From Armillaria gallica (Eukaryota; Basidiomycota; Agaricomycetes; Agaricales; Physalacriaceae), in assembly GCA_037576215.1 (NCBI GenBank), contig JBANDB010000004.1, positions 434,001-498,000 of the forward strand: DNA of 64,000 nucleotides, in the 5' to 3' direction. A model generated the notes under the pieces. It did no database searches and was not told where the DNA came from. It saw nothing but the letters and a program-made list of their open reading frames with translations. Of this stretch, positions 34,011-46,658 are shown piece by piece. Both the position numbers and the translations under genes were made by a program. Within the stretch, counting starts at the first letter, position 1; the number at the start of each line of letters is the position of its first letter.

Positions 34011-35899
34011 GATATTTGCTTCGTAGTTCTCTTCCCGACTTGCCTTACTCGTGATCCCTTCGTACTTCGAGTATTGGGTTTTGCGTTGTACGCCTATCCA
34101 ATATCAAGGGCTCCTATGCAATTCATGCCGTCCTTCCAGCAGCCGCTGTTGTTCTAAAACCTAGCTTCACCAGGAACATCGGGATTCACTATCAGTTGAC
34201 ACTGATGCCGACGCCGACGTGCCATTCTACAGGTTCCACTCTTTGAAGAGGAATCACTTCACAGAAGGCGGTCAGCCGTGATTCATTCAATACAAAAATT
34301 ATAATCTTCAGTTTGACCCAATTCGGTCTCTGAAACCGATGTAGGAAACAATACGCTATTATTTTGTAGAAAGGGTGTCATATCGATTCTTCCATTCCTT
34401 GAAAATGGGTGAGATTGCAGCCATGGAGATGGCTGGGACTACAACGATGGCACTTAAGGAACACATCTGTTTCTCTGTTCTTGTTTATGTCATAATGCTG
34501 ATCTCGTAGATCTTTTACCACCACCGACGGCCTATCCCAGTAAAGAATATGTTTGTTTATACTCCCCATTTTCTGCCTAGCTCTTTAGCCATCTTTCGCT
34601 TGCGGGAAAGCACGCACAGAGTAGCCCTCCACCCTGTATCTCGTCTTTCTCGATGAAATCGAGCTCCGGAGGCCGTCTCCCTCCGTCTCTCTCGCTCCTC
34701 CTCAAGTATAATCGAGACCATTCGAGCCGCCCCACTTCGTAAAGACAAGGCCATGCAGCCCGTTTCATCGTATGTCCCATTGATGAGTTTATACTCCTAC
34801 ACTTATAGCAACCGCTCCCTAGCAGCATTCTTTCAATCATATACATATTTTTATTTCTATCTATTCATTGCCACCCGCCTCGAACCTTGCTTCCATGAAT
34901 TCTCTCGCATGCCTCTTGCAAAATTTGTACGAGATACTTTGACTCCGCAATCACCCTGGAAAGATTCGATACCTGATGATAATTTACAGCCGGTGGTGTC
35001 AAGGCGCTAGATGGTCCTCTCGTGCGCCTTGCAGCAAAACATACTTGCTGAAGGTCATATTTTTTTGCCACTGATAAGACCGGGGAATAGATCAAAGTAA
35101 AAATTCCAATCAGCCTCATCAGGCGATAAGGGCACCAACAACATTTAAACATCCGACGAAGCGTCCATCAATATAAGCCTGAAGCCAACGTGAGAAAATG
35201 AATTGTCTATCCATCATTCACAATGAAGGGTAAGCACCATACCGGGGGGAATTATGACTCTTAAGGAAGCAAGAGTTCGGAGCCATTCTTTGACAGGTCG
35301 TTGGAGGTAAGAAGAGGAACAGGATTGATACTAGAGCTACGCCAAATCTTAGAGTAAAGGAAGACAGCGTCCTGTGGAAAAGAGATGACTGACCATACGA
35401 GCAGATAAACAGAAGGAAGGAAGGAAGCGACAATACGAGTCTTGAAGGTGATATTCTTATTGTCTGTGAAGCTGGATTAGCGGGGGAAGCTTACAATCAA
35501 GAAATGATAGAATTTACATGCGTCATAGCTAGCTGGTTCGAAATATGGAAGAGCCAGTGAAATACTAGCGAAATGAATGCATGTAGTGGTGGTGGCGAAG
35601 CAACGACCGGATCTTATCGGGCCGGCAGCTAGTATTCCCTTTTTTCGGAGTTTGAAATTGTATTCTTACCTCACTCCTCCTTGCGTTCTCGCCTAAACTC
35701 TTAGCGATCCCCAATGGTGTTCGACAACGTTCACGTATTCGGTAGCGTAGGATTGGAAAATGTGCGGGAGAGCTCGGTGGACACATACCTCTTTGATTGA
35801 TACTCGCCCAGTCCCGTCTGTTTTGCACTCTTCTCGGAGAAAGTATGTTCCTTTTTGCCTCCCACAGCCTACCATCTGATCCTCCAGTAGCAACGTACA
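34011..35899. other. Module 4 spacer
   Basis: Holds the second copy of the 0.5-kb segment seen at 31110-31590 (here 34500-34980, minus-strand ELDFIEKDEIQ). Further minus-strand hydrophobic frames at about 35150-34870 and 35430-35220 could be exons of an unrecognised membrane protein. No complete gene could be assembled. Confidence 0.35.
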
Positions 35900-37610
35900 G
35901 CTACAACGTCGCAAGTGAATACGGGAGGAGGGCTGATGAGGCTGAAAACGGTATCGGAAATTCTCAAGCTGTCGCAACGAGTGGTGGAACGAGTTGAAGC
36001 CTTACAGGAAATGGCGGAAGAGGATGAGGAGAATGGCAAGGTATGGGCGACATCGAATGAGTCTTCCAGGGATGGTATGCTGTATATCGTACGCGCAGGC
36101 CATATAGACTCGGGCCATCGATCGAGGAGCATGCAAGGCTGACGCGTGCGTATCACGTTCAGGTCCCTCCTTTCTCTCCATGCCGTCTGCCCAAGCGCTA
36201 CCACACCCCCCGCCAGGCGGAGATCCTGGCTTTTGTTCTCTCGTTGCTCCCACGCACGTTCGCGGCCGCTCTAGTCCTCCTCTCCCGCACCTTTCTCTAT
36301 GCCGCGCAGGCTGACTTTTGCGGTGACCTCGACATGCGGGATGTTCGGGATCCCGACGCAATGCGGATATTCCTCGTCACGCGGCGGGATCTCAGTTCTC
36401 TCACGCATGCCCTCCGCATCCCTGCACGCACAGACTTCGGCGTATCTCATACCCCGCGTACTCGCTCGGATGGATAACCACTGCTCAATCTCACTCCCTT
36501 CCTTCCGGCATTATTCTGTCTTAGTCTACACGATATCGTGTTCAGCAAAACACGTGTCCCTGGGCACACTGAGGCTTACCTTCTCACGTCGCTCGATGGC
36601 CAGACCAACATCGTCTCCCTCCGGTTCCCGTTCCTACTCGAGATGACGATGACTCATCACTGTTCACGCCACTTCCCGCCACTCTTACGCGCACTCAACG
36701 TCTTTCTGCATCGAGCCAACTCTCTCTCTTCCCACGCCTCCGTTATCGCTACTCCCGCCTGACGCCGGCTCAGGACATGGTCCCACATAAGGCTAACACT
36801 GCTCCTCAATCTTACTATCCATCTGCATCCTTCTCCTTTTATCATCCTCCTCGCGCCCTCTGGTCCTCTACTGGACGCGTCTATGACCATTTTTAACCCG
36901 ATATATGCCGGTTTTCCTTCCACAAGTGCCCTCCAGTCGCTGCCGCCATACCTTCGTCGCCTCCGCTTAGCATAGTGCCATCGTCGTATGCTCTAATATT
37001 CGAGGACCTCGGAATATAGGATGAGACCGGCAAGGAATGTTGGTGTTCTATTATTCCCCATTTAAAGTCTCTTCGAGTCCCAGTCATGTATAGTGAAGAC
37101 TGCACAAGTGAAAGCAGCGAAGGAAGAACTTGATGAGAGATTCCCCCTCTCCAAACGTGCCAGAACACGCTCGACATCGTCGACTATCAGACACTCGGGC
37201 CACTCCATGGTCGTCAGCGAACGAGCGCGCGCAGCTCGTCTAGCTAACGCGTGCCCTGCTCTCCAACGCGTCGTCTTCCCGAATGGAGCACAGTGGCGCT
37301 GTCCCTCCCCCTCGCTACCTCCTCTTCCCCGCTCCTGATCCTCGCCGTGTGTCCCATTCAACGATCTCTTCGTGAAGAAGATCGATCGCGATGTTGTTCC
37401 TCCTCCGCCTCTGAGGAAAGTCATCCCTTTAACGGAGGAAACGTTTATGAAGGGAGAGCAGTGCTTCGACCTCATCGACAGCGACGACGACGACTCGCTC
37501 TTCTTCAAACAAAGTGCGACCAGGCAGAGTAGTTCGATGCAATACTGTCGCGAACAGGTCGAGGTTGACTTTCACGGTGCTGGAAAGATGGTGATGGCGC
37601 TGGTGTAGCT
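35900..37610 (+). pseudogene. Module 4 LRR-like gene, broken copy
   Basis: Beta-type 5' part (LDMRDV-like block near 36330; shared with 53770). The core is badly shortened around 36900-37000, where the SITISMPIYAG and LRRLRLTF blocks collapse. The C-terminal part is better kept: ARAARLANACPALQRVVFPNG (37225-37285) and, in another frame, KKIDRDVVPPPP through an aspartate run to a stop at 37606-37608. Probably non-functional. Confidence 0.55.
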
Positions 37611-38601
37611 ATAAGGTACACGTCTTTTCTCCTGTTCTTGCTATCCAATATCCTCATGTTACCTCGTAGGTCCTCTGCCATCGCCATCAAACAGAACATC
37701 TAGCTCCCGATTCATGTACATATCCTTATCTTTACTTATCACTACCTTCGCTCTCCGACTCGTGGATTTTATACACCAAATACATCCTAACTCTATTCTT
37801 CGTGGACGCAGATTCTTCGAGCTGAACCAGTCAGCGAACTAAGTCCCCCTACTGTAACTCATATCTGACCAAAGACGCAAATCAGATCCACACACCAACG
37901 CATAAGAATTTGCACGGGCTAGGGGAATGTTTTCTCGTGACTATATCGACTCCTGGCACCTCCGTATCAGTACATTTCTCTGCTCCACAAATCAACGAAG
38001 AAGGCATCATTCGTCGTCCAGCGAATACGGTCATAATCAAGGATTGTCATCAAACAGTACAGTGTATCCCTATGGAATGTCAATGAAGCGAAGGGATGCG
38101 TTCAGTTTGCTTCCTCGTTGCAAGACTACAGGGCTATTTGCAATGCTCGTCCGAAATAGAGCTTCCTGGCAGTCTCGGCATTTCTACTTTACGAATGACT
38201 GATTCATGCGCGAAGAAGGGGTTGGCAAAGACTTTAGCGGAGACACTACACTCACCGGAAAGTCTTTCGACGTGACTGTCGACAAGCCCGTCCATCGATG
38301 CGGCGATATTAAAACGACAACCGGCTTGTTTGTAGCGACGCCGACGTCTCTTTTATAATGGGAAAAGAGTCCGTCCCGGAGTCTACTTTTACGGTCCTCA
38401 GCAGGTTGCGTGAAACTGTTGGAAAATAAGCTTTACGTTTCAGGCTTTTAAATCTCCCTGGGTCCGTTATCGGTTAGCACGCACCCAATGGGCTCGACCT
38501 TGACACTAGGACATCGTTGTCTGCTCATAGTAATTTGTTATGGCTATTTTGGATACATTATCGATCGTACGAAGTCTGGACCTGATCTTCGCCTTCCTAG
38601 T
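37611..38601 (+). other. 3' region of the module 4 LRR-like gene and spacer
   Basis: An intron-like GGTACACGTC...TCGTAG (37615-37671) and a conserved untranslated stretch shared with 30621-30850. No gene from 37920 to 38601, although parts resemble 9900-10490. Confidence 0.45.
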
Positions 38602-41600
38602 TCAATGTCCGCCTTCGGGGTCCTGTACCCTTTCCTTCCCCTTACGCAATCTGGCTTCTCGGCGAGTTTCCGCCGAACTGGTGTAATAGTTTAATCTCTT
38701 CAACAGCTGTGTGAAAGTATTCAGCTCACGATAGATCGAAGAATTTTGATCATCCGCGTACCCAGTTGATCCCGTTCCTGGGATCCCTTTCTGCCTCAAG
38801 ACACTTGGCCAGAATGCGGACAGTCGCCTTCATACTCTCCTTCAGACGTTCCTGATCATCTGGCAATGTGTTTCTGTCCAATATGTATTTCTCGAACGAA
38901 TAATCGTCATTTTCTGACAGAGTTTTCACGATTCCATCCCATTCAGAGTGATTGGGATGGATTGATACCAGGGACGATAAGATACGACGCCGCGGAGTGT
39001 CGCTGTATGTGATGCTCGCGCAAATGAAACCAATGACGTGTACTTGATGGAGGTCTTGGATATCCCAGTGAAGAAAATCGTCCGATTGGATAGCCGAAAG
39101 ATTCCTCGCGTTGGCTTTCGAGAGCCCGGTGATATAACCATGCAGTAATTTGATGAGCTCGGGGTGGAGGCTGTTTTTCACTGCAAGATCACCCAATCCA
39201 TTCGCCTCTTGGAAAGCTTCATACGCCCCGCGAATTTCTCGAGAAAATGCCTGATCCAATAACAAGCCAACTACGCCAATGATACAGCCAACGCTTTGAG
39301 GAGGATCATGGATGACTCGAACGGGGGGCAGACGGGGTGCATCCGCTACACGTTCATCATGGATAACTCGAAGGATATTCAGAAATGAAGGCTTCTTGGC
39401 CCATTCTGCAGCCGGTTCGTCGACACAGCACTTAGGGTCTCGACCCATAAGTGAAACCATGCATGCAAGAGCATAAGTGCGGCAGGTCCAAAAGGGGTCC
39501 ATGAACTCTGAATACTCCAAAGCGTGCAAAGAACACCCGGTAAATAGATCAGACTGGATGTAAGAGAGTATCTCCATGAAAACATTGGTCCGCCATTGTT
39601 TCGAAGAATCATCGACGGGATGATCATGAATGGCTTTGTTTATCGCATGTAGTGCAACGCGCAACAGCCGGTACTTGGAAATCGTAGAATCATGATGAAA
39701 CCGATGATGTTGGTGCGAATTATTGGTTGATGAAGCTGAGTCGGGCGCCAAGGCGCGTACAATGGCCAGCAAGAGTCCTCGCTCGGGATCTACTGGATCG
39801 TTGTGTAACTCGGATGCCGAGAAGAATGCGAGAAGGCCTTTCAGAATTTCTTTTTTATGGGAAGTTATTATGGCGTACGCCAAAGTGCAGCTGTATGATT
39901 CGGGGGGACTGTCTTCGGGGAGATATATGCTTGTTACCAAGTTGAAACACATCTCGATGGTAAAGACGTCCCACATGTCACGAATGAATGTTTCTTTGTC
40001 CACGTAACGGTCCAAGAGCTTCTTCCAGACGACAGGATGGTGAACGTCATTATCCGCTAAGGCGTCCATGACGACTGGGTTCTGATCCTTTGGCTTCTGA
40101 ATATGTGCAGCATCGATGGAAGACAGAGTTATCGACAAGTTATTGGAGAGCTTCCTCGAGAAATCCAGATTATGCTCTTCAAAGAGTCTGGATGGGAACC
40201 TCCTGCACAAGGCAGGGAATAGAATCTCCAACCGGAGGAGCGGTTCGATCCTGCCACCGATATTGGGAATATCCTTAGGAACCCACCGAGTGGGCCCGTC
40301 TCTAGCCAGCTCCATACAATCCATCAACATTCTTTCCTTCTCATCTCGTATTTCAGCCCAACGCGGGCTGAAAATCTCCTCGGCATACGCTTTGTGGTCT
40401 GGGGATAATCCAGCAAGCGCCTGGATAACGAGACGATGGATGCCTGAGGTCGACGATGTCTCGTACAACCAACGAAGCGCATCAACTTCGTTTTCGATAC
40501 GTGATTTGTGTGCCGCACAAATCTCAGAAGCCTGCACCCTATTGACTTGAGAGAGATTCTTGACTTCCAGCGATGAAGTCAGTCCAGGGACTCTGGTAAT
40601 TTGTGACCTTGGGCGGATAAGAAATACAATAAAAGTGAAGGGCATTTTCCACGGACACTCCGGCTTGATTAGCGGGATGATACTAGAAAAGACGTAGAAT
40701 AACAAACTGAGATCGAATATCACGATCAGCACAATGATCAATGGGAGACTTTGGCGGAAGACAGACGTTGCAAGGCCCCACACAAATGTGATGAGGGAAA
40801 AATGCAACAGGAGTTGTAGAAAGCTAATGGAGGCGCGGAGGCGCCACTTGATAAGGCCTTTGTAACGTAAATGTCGAGTACGGGCGCGAACTTTGGGTTG
40901 TCCGACGATGGGCGACACATAATGGCAATACCATGCATCTACAAGAATGGCTAAAAATGCAGTTACAAGACTGAGAGTAAGACTCGTCAACCAGAGTCCA
41001 TTTATGGCCAAATCAATCGGATCCGGATTAAAAGGAGCGGTGGGGTCAACGCCGGAAGTGGTGATATCGTCAAGGGAAGTGCCGTTAGCTAGCGCGAGTT
41101 GAATATTGAGCTGATCGAACAGCAAAAAGGCAGAGATTGCCTGATAGTCTGGCTGAAAGTCTGACGATGATGTTGTAATGAAGTTGCTAACAACTGCGGA
41201 GAATAGTCCCGCCTACAAAAGAAAATACAATTAAGGGATGTAATGCATATCTGACTGAAACTACTCACGAAAACTAGGAGGATGTTCACTTCTCCTCTCT
41301 GATTTCTAAGCATATCACTGTCATCAATGAGACTTTCATGCACATAGGCCCGCCAAACGCTGGATGTTGGCCCTGCTTCTTCGAAAGGTGGACTCGGCGG
41401 ATACCCTTGAGAATTACCTGAAATGAGTTGTGAGGACAGATGTAATGCTTCAGGAAGTACGCATACTGATTGGCGCTACGACAGGCACGCTATGAGGTTG
41501 CATAAGTAGAGGAGGAGTCGCTGGGAAAGGTTCCTCGTCAGGCGAGGGCGTCTGCCCTGTCGTACTGGCATGGTGTGCCGAACGATGAGAATTTCCAGCC

Positions 41601-41713
41601 TGGTCGGATGAATTCAGAGCGCGTGTGGAGCCGTTCAATTCATCGGTGTCGTCATTGGACTCAGGATGATATGGGGTTTTGTCTCGAATGTCGGAGCGCA
41701 TATCGCGTTCCAT
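38602..41713 (-). CDS. DUF6535 membrane protein, intact, 983 aa (module 5)
   Basis: Four exons: 41713-41467, 41417-41269, 41212-38762 and 38706-38602. Introns are 49, 56 and 55 nt, with phases 1, 0, 0 as in the module 3 gene. The protein has a polar N-terminus (exon 1), the VWRAYVHES block (exon 2) and AGLFSAVVSNFI at the start of exon 3. LLFDQLNIQ, a hydrophobic helix, WYCHYVSPI, RARTRHLRYKG and two more hydrophobic segments follow, then a long helical C-terminal region. The last exon ends ETRREARLRKGKERVQ and matches exon 4 of the module 2 gene, but differs from the PSTSFN type of modules 3 and 7. No stop or frameshift was found. Function unknown. Confidence 0.88.
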
Positions 41714-43040
41714 GACGACCGTTCAGAGGGGGGTAAGAGAGAGAGGATACTGCAAGAACGAGGCTTAGGTAGCAATGCGATTCTAAACTTGGCATGTTCA
41801 TACGTCAAGCAGTATGGAACCATGAAGTATGCGGCATTTTACCAAACTCACTGTTCATTCGCTCGATTTGTCCTTGCAATGCCGAATTACAGGCACGAGA
41901 ATCAAGCCGGCATGGATGGACAATTGTCAGGCTCCAGGTCTTGCGGCTGCAAGCGCGGAAGTAAATAGAAGCGGCGTACAGAAAGCAAATAATAGGTGAT
42001 ATAGGATCTCTCTCTTCCTCTTCCTTCATATCTGAACGATTCTGTGTCCGTCTTTCTCGGAACGAGATATTATTTGAATACCATACTATCTATCGGGTGG
42101 CGGGCCCTTTCAGAGTGAAGAGGTAATTCCACGATTATTCAAACCAGAAGCATCGCCTCGTGTATTAAATGCACGACTCATCTAAAAAAAGCATTTAAGA
42201 TTGCTTCCAAGAGAATCCATCAATCTACACCAGTGACCATTCAGCGAGCCCTGAGCATTTCTGTGGCTTCGGTGATCTGGTGATCAGATCTCCGCAGAGC
42301 GAGGGGCAACGGTCCCTACAAACGTCTCCAGCATCACGAAGGAAACTGTGTAGTTTGTCCCGTGAGCTCGTTTTCAGAAGATATCTTACGCTGGCACACG
42401 GGACGCCAATGTACACGGACATGATTCCATACATCAAGAATTATTGCTGAATATTAGCCAAGCCTGACACCGCGAAGAGCTGCATTAGACTCAGAAGCAT
42501 CGCAGAACTGTTAATACAGGTTGACAACATAAGAACAAAGAGTGGAAACGGTCCATCTAGAGAACTCAGAAGATGGCTCGGGTGATCCAAGTAACATGAA
42601 GAGTGTCAAGAACGCTGCATAACGCCGTAATCCCTAGAATGGTTATCGCAAGATGGACTTGGACATACGACAGAATCCCGGTCTGATCAATAGGGTCTGT
42701 GACTCGCAGTAGGTTTGAATTTTTGAGTTCTTGAATTTAGATCGGTCACCAGTCACCTCTGAGTGTTGGATGACGTTGTCATTTCATACAAAAATAGACC
42801 TTCTCTTCTCTATATCAAACGACCATTCACAGCAATACCGGTGATTCCAAGGCGCCGGAAGGTCGTGCAAGCGTCAGTTAGTATATTTTGGAATGACCGC
42901 AAAGAACTGAATCGTCTTGACATTCGAAGATGATTAAAACGAGGCGAAGGCATTGACCGAGTGCCACAGCATGAGGTCATGACTGACTAGGGTTAAGCGC
43001 TGTTGCCACAAAGATATTCGAGAGTGTGGAAGGTAGAACG
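41714..43040. other. Module 5 spacer, alpha-type
   Basis: Similar to the module 7 spacer (59431-60080) and, in parts, to modules 2 and 3. No gene was seen. Several blocks (42030-42170, 42240-42440, 42640-42960) are conserved across modules and may be untranslated or regulatory. Confidence 0.45.
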
Positions 43041-43325
43041 GGCTGGTATAGCTTCTTCACCGCAGTATCTTTGTTGGCAGAAAAAAGGAGGAGTGAAATG
43101 CAGGTAAACGAAGGAAAGAAACACTTAAAGCCACACTTTGTTCCAATTACTTGAGTGTGAAGCTGCGAATGTCTGACGGGATTAGCGGGAGATCTTTGGA
43201 CTGCAAATGAAAATACATACATGCCATATACCAGGTCCGTTTTAAACACGTAAGAGTGAGTAAGATACATAACAACGAGGCTGTGCAAAGGCGCCACGGT
43301 GTGATCGGATCATGCAGGCTACGTG
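43041..43325 (-). other. Conserved minus-strand element, module 5 copy
   Basis: Starts with ATG at about 43325 (MHVACMIRSHRGAFAQPRC). An intron-like GTATATGGCA...TTTGCAG follows ENGPG-like sequence, then a frame reading QRSPANPVRH. Counterpart of 28417-28900. The 3' parts differ in length between modules, which argues against a well-conserved protein. Confidence 0.3.
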
Positions 43326-44620
43326 CATCAGGCACCTTCCTATTCAAATTTTGGAATTGGACCTTCATCGAATCTTCGCCTGTTGCCTCCATGAGCGTCT
43401 CATTCCTCCCACTGATATCACTCGCGTACCGCGCTCCTTATCACACGGCACGACCCGAAATCTCTTTCGTGTAGCCGCCGCTGCATGCCCATTACCACAG
43501 AATTTCATACCCCGCGTATTCGCTTGTATCATGATGGACTTCCCTTCAATTGATCAACAGACACATCGTGCACCACCCCTTTCGTCCTAGGCCAGGCGAA
43601 CATTGTCTCTCTCCAATTTCGATTACTCCTCGATGACGATGATAACTCACCACTTCCCGTCACTCAGGCACCCACCCGACTTCTCTCAGCACCAGGCTGG
43701 CTCTCACTATTTCCTATGTCTCCGCTATCGCCGCTCCCGCCAACTCCAATGCCGACTCAGGATATGTTCACACATGCTGCTGTCGCTCTGCTCCCCAATC
43801 TTACCAATTTCCAAGGTCCTCCGCATCTTGTCATTCTCCTCGCACCTTCTCGACCACTCACCGACGTGTCTATCACCATTTCTATGCCAATCTATGTCGG
43901 GTTTCGTCCTACGACGTCCCTCGAGTCCCTCCATCCCTCTGCTCGCTTTCTCTGCGTCACGTTCAAGTCTGTTGGCAAACGCACGGAGGAAAAGACACTC
44001 CGTAATGCCATTGCCGTATGCCCCGCCATCGAAGAACTCAAGGTAGAAGGAGAGGGCGGCGAGGAATGTTGATGTTCCATCGTTCCGCATTTCAAGTCTC
44101 TTCAAGTCCTGGTCATGCATAAACTTGGGACGGTGCAGGTGAAAACAGCAAAGGAAGAGCTCGATGAGAGGTTCCCCCTCCCGTCCACTATCAATCACCC
44201 CGGTCACTCTATGGTTGTAAGCGAACGAGCCCGCGCAGCTCGTCTAGCCAACGCTTTCCCCGCCCTCCAACGCGTCGCGTTCCCAAACGGAGTACAGTGA
44301 TGCCGTCCATCTCTCTCGTTACCACCTCTCCTCCGCTCCCGATCCTCTCCATGTCTCCCATTTGACGATCTCTTCGTGAAGAAGATTGATCGCGATGTTG
44401 TTCCTCCTCCGCCGCCTCAGAGGAAGGTCGTGCCTTTGACGGAGCAAAGGTTCATGAAGGCTGAGCAGTGCTTGGACCTCAATGAAAGCGAAGACGATGA
44501 CGACTCACTGTTCTTTAAGCCTAGTCCGAGCAGACAAAGTAGCTCGATGCAACGTTGTCAGGAACAGGTCGAAGTTGACGTTTTAGATGGTGACGACGCT
44601 GATGTAGCCATAAGGCCCGT
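43270..44620 (+). pseudogene. Module 5 LRR-like gene, one clear stop
   Basis: The core frame 43716-44072 has LLPNLTNFQGPPHL, SRPLTDVSITISMPIYVGF and AVCPAIEELKVEGEGGEEC, then stops at TGA (44070-44072) where module 2 has TGG (Trp). The frame resumes with SLQVLVMHK-type sequence, ARAARLANAFPALQRVAFPNG (44226-44290), and the C-terminal block in another frame (44376-44600: KKIDRDVVPPPP, EQRFMKAEQCLDLNE, acidic run). A single nonsense codon plus the frame change make it a probable pseudogene. Confidence 0.58.
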
Positions 44621-45224
44621 GTCGTTTCCTCCGTTCTTGCTATTTAATGACCTTATGTTACTTCGTAGGTCTTCTACCGTCGCTATCAAAGCGTATCGTT
44701 TTGCGCCCGATTCATGTATATATCTTTATCTTTATTTATCCTTACCCTAGTTCTTCAACTGGTGGATGTATACCTAACAATTGCATACTATCCTCGTTCT
44801 TCACAGAGGACATTGAACATTTGTCCAGTGTCCTCATTTAAATCGAACTACGCAAAGTAATGGCGCGGGTCAGGAAGCAAAACGTCAAGTCGGGGCCAGG
44901 AGAATTTTGCGAGCGATCCTTGCGAGCTTGCGTTCATTTGCATTTTACTTGCGATCACTTGCGTTCCTATCAATGCGTTTATGATCTCATCAATGCATGT
45001 TATTACTTATGAATGCGAGCAAAATTTACTGACCAGACTACCTCAAAACTTCCTTGATCCTTACGAGGCTTAAACACTGTTCCGGATAGATAATAACATC
45101 AAGTAAATAGTTTAAGACTTGCTAGACAGTAAATTACATACGCGCGAGGTCCCCAAGGATGGTCCAGTGGTCTGTTGACAGCATACTACCATCACAATAT
45201 CAGTGAAAGTCTGAACGCAAGCTT

Positions 45225-45345
45225 TCTAACATGGCTCGCAACCGTTCTAGCATTGCTCGCTAGCGTTCTAACAAGTCTCGCTAGCGTTCTAGCATTGCTC
45301 GCAAGCGTTACAGCCTTGCTCGCAAGTGTGACATGTTTGTCACAT
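45225..45345 (+). repeat. Subterminal GCTCGCNAGCGTT repeats
   Basis: About five degenerate units of 20-25 bp containing GCTCGC(A/T)AGCGTT. Their translation gives the spurious hydrophobic repeat frame LALLASVLTSLASV. The same array is at 51900-52020 in the inverted copy. Probably transposase-binding sites. Confidence 0.7.
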
Positions 45346-45497
45346 TTGCTTTATCCAAGCTTTACCTCCGGTTTACATCTAAGTAACTGTATCGTCGCTG
45401 GTTTCTTCACTTGTTGTGGTATTCTCTCCATGATCTGTGTCTGTATTTTGCTGTGGTATTACTAAATGCTAGCATATATACTCGAGTTCTCTGAACA

Positions 45498-45910
45498 CAA
45501 GGGGGTGGCGGAAATAAAATTACGCACATGACGTACATTTTCGCGTTTAAGGTCAGGCTGAACCCCCCCTCCCCCCCTCTCCTGCCATATACAGTAATAA
45601 TATATCCATATTGGGACTGCTTAGTAATGCTATCTAAGCTACCGGGAAGGTACCGGCTTGTGCCGGTATATTGCCGAGCATTGCCGGTTAGCTGCCCTAC
45701 CTCACTTTCGCTAGGAACCTGTCTAAGAAGAGTATTTAAGCATGAAAAAATGTGTATTTGTATGAAACAGTTGAAATAAACATAAATCAGACCTCCAGGA
45801 ATGTCTTAATAGTACTAAATAAGGCATGTCGGTTTCGCGTTTAAGGCTCAGACCCCTCCCCCCCCTCCCCCCTACCCTATGTGCCGGATTTTAGCCGTGC
45901 CACCCCCTTG
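45498..45910. mobile_element. hAT-like MITE copy 3, nested in the 1336-bp element
   Basis: 413 bp, ends CAAGGGGGTGGCGG and inverted CAAGGGGGTGGCAC. Perfect 8-bp duplication TCTGAACA (45490-45497, 45911-45918). The sister element at 51742-51752 has the empty site, in inverted orientation. Confidence 0.92.
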
Positions 45911-46658
45911 TCTGAACACGAGAACTTAGCAATTCTATAGGGCCTAAAAGCGTACTGATATGTTCTATCATCTACGAGTGGCAATTACCCTCCCTTAATC
46001 TACGACGGCTATGCTTGGCTTCTGGAAGACATTCCTCACTAGGATCAGCAGTCCTTAAGTCACCTGGGTCTGCATCGATCTCAGACACAGCCTGACGCTT
46101 CAAGTTTGGCATACCCTTTGACAGCATTGTAGGTCTTGGGCATATTGTTCTTTGCACTCGTTCCCTTCCCTCTTTCTTCTCCCCATCTGCTCTATGTCAT
46201 TGCTCGAGTTCTTCTTTATCAAAGTCCGGCCCTACCTGAACTAAGTACGGCAGCTATTAACAGCTGAGGTCGGCCTAGTATCCTAGAGGAATGGTAGCAG
46301 AACACAAAGAAAGATACAGCAGCGGGATGTATCAAACCGATGAAGACGTGGCAGTAGAGAGTACGTTCCGATTTGGGTTCTTAGATGGCCGATCAGTTCG
46401 TGATTGTGGCTGTACCGACTGCCATGCTCACATTGATCAAGGAATCTTAAAGTCTGGGTATCTACAACACACAGCTGAAGTATTTACAACACTTTCACAC
46501 ATCAGGATAACTAAAAGTTGAACTTAGGCTCGATCTCGAAGGATCATGTCACGCTCGCAAATGAAGTCACACTCGCAAACGCAAACGCAAATGTGGGCTC
46601 GCAATGGAACGCAAGCTCGCAAGGGTCGCTCGCAAAACTCTACGTGCCCGTCAAGTCG

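Larger units (their letters stand above)
44893..46649 (+). mobile_element. 1336-bp non-autonomous DNA element, copy 1 (with MITE inside)
   Basis: Left end GGGCCAGGAGAATTTTGCG, right end inverted GGGCACGTAGAGTTTTGCG, flanked by a perfect 9-bp duplication GTCAAGTCG (44884-44892, 46650-46658). The empty site is visible at 9620-9640. Removing the MITE at 45498-45910 and its 8-bp duplication leaves 1336 bp, the same length as the copy at 51009-52344. Both termini carry clusters of GCTCGCAA / GCGAGC motifs. A plus-strand frame 46291-46521 has CGCTDCHAHIDQGILKSGYL, reminiscent of the N-terminal Cys region of fungal KDZ transposases. A minus-strand frame lies at 46157-45972. Mutator-like is the alternative, given the 9-bp duplication. 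Confidence 0.85.

Noticed and set aside
37062..37508. 148-codon minus-strand frame
   Set aside because: Antisense to the LRR-like C-terminal region; similar shadows appear opposite every LRR-like copy because of base composition.
45175..45465. Hydrophobic repeat protein LALLASVLTSLASV
   Set aside because: Translation of the GCTCGCNAGCGTT subterminal repeats of a transposon; the frame is a by-product.
44893..46649. CRISPR-like array of GCTCGCAA motifs
   Set aside because: Units are short, irregular, without unique spacers, and located at transposon ends in a eukaryotic genome.
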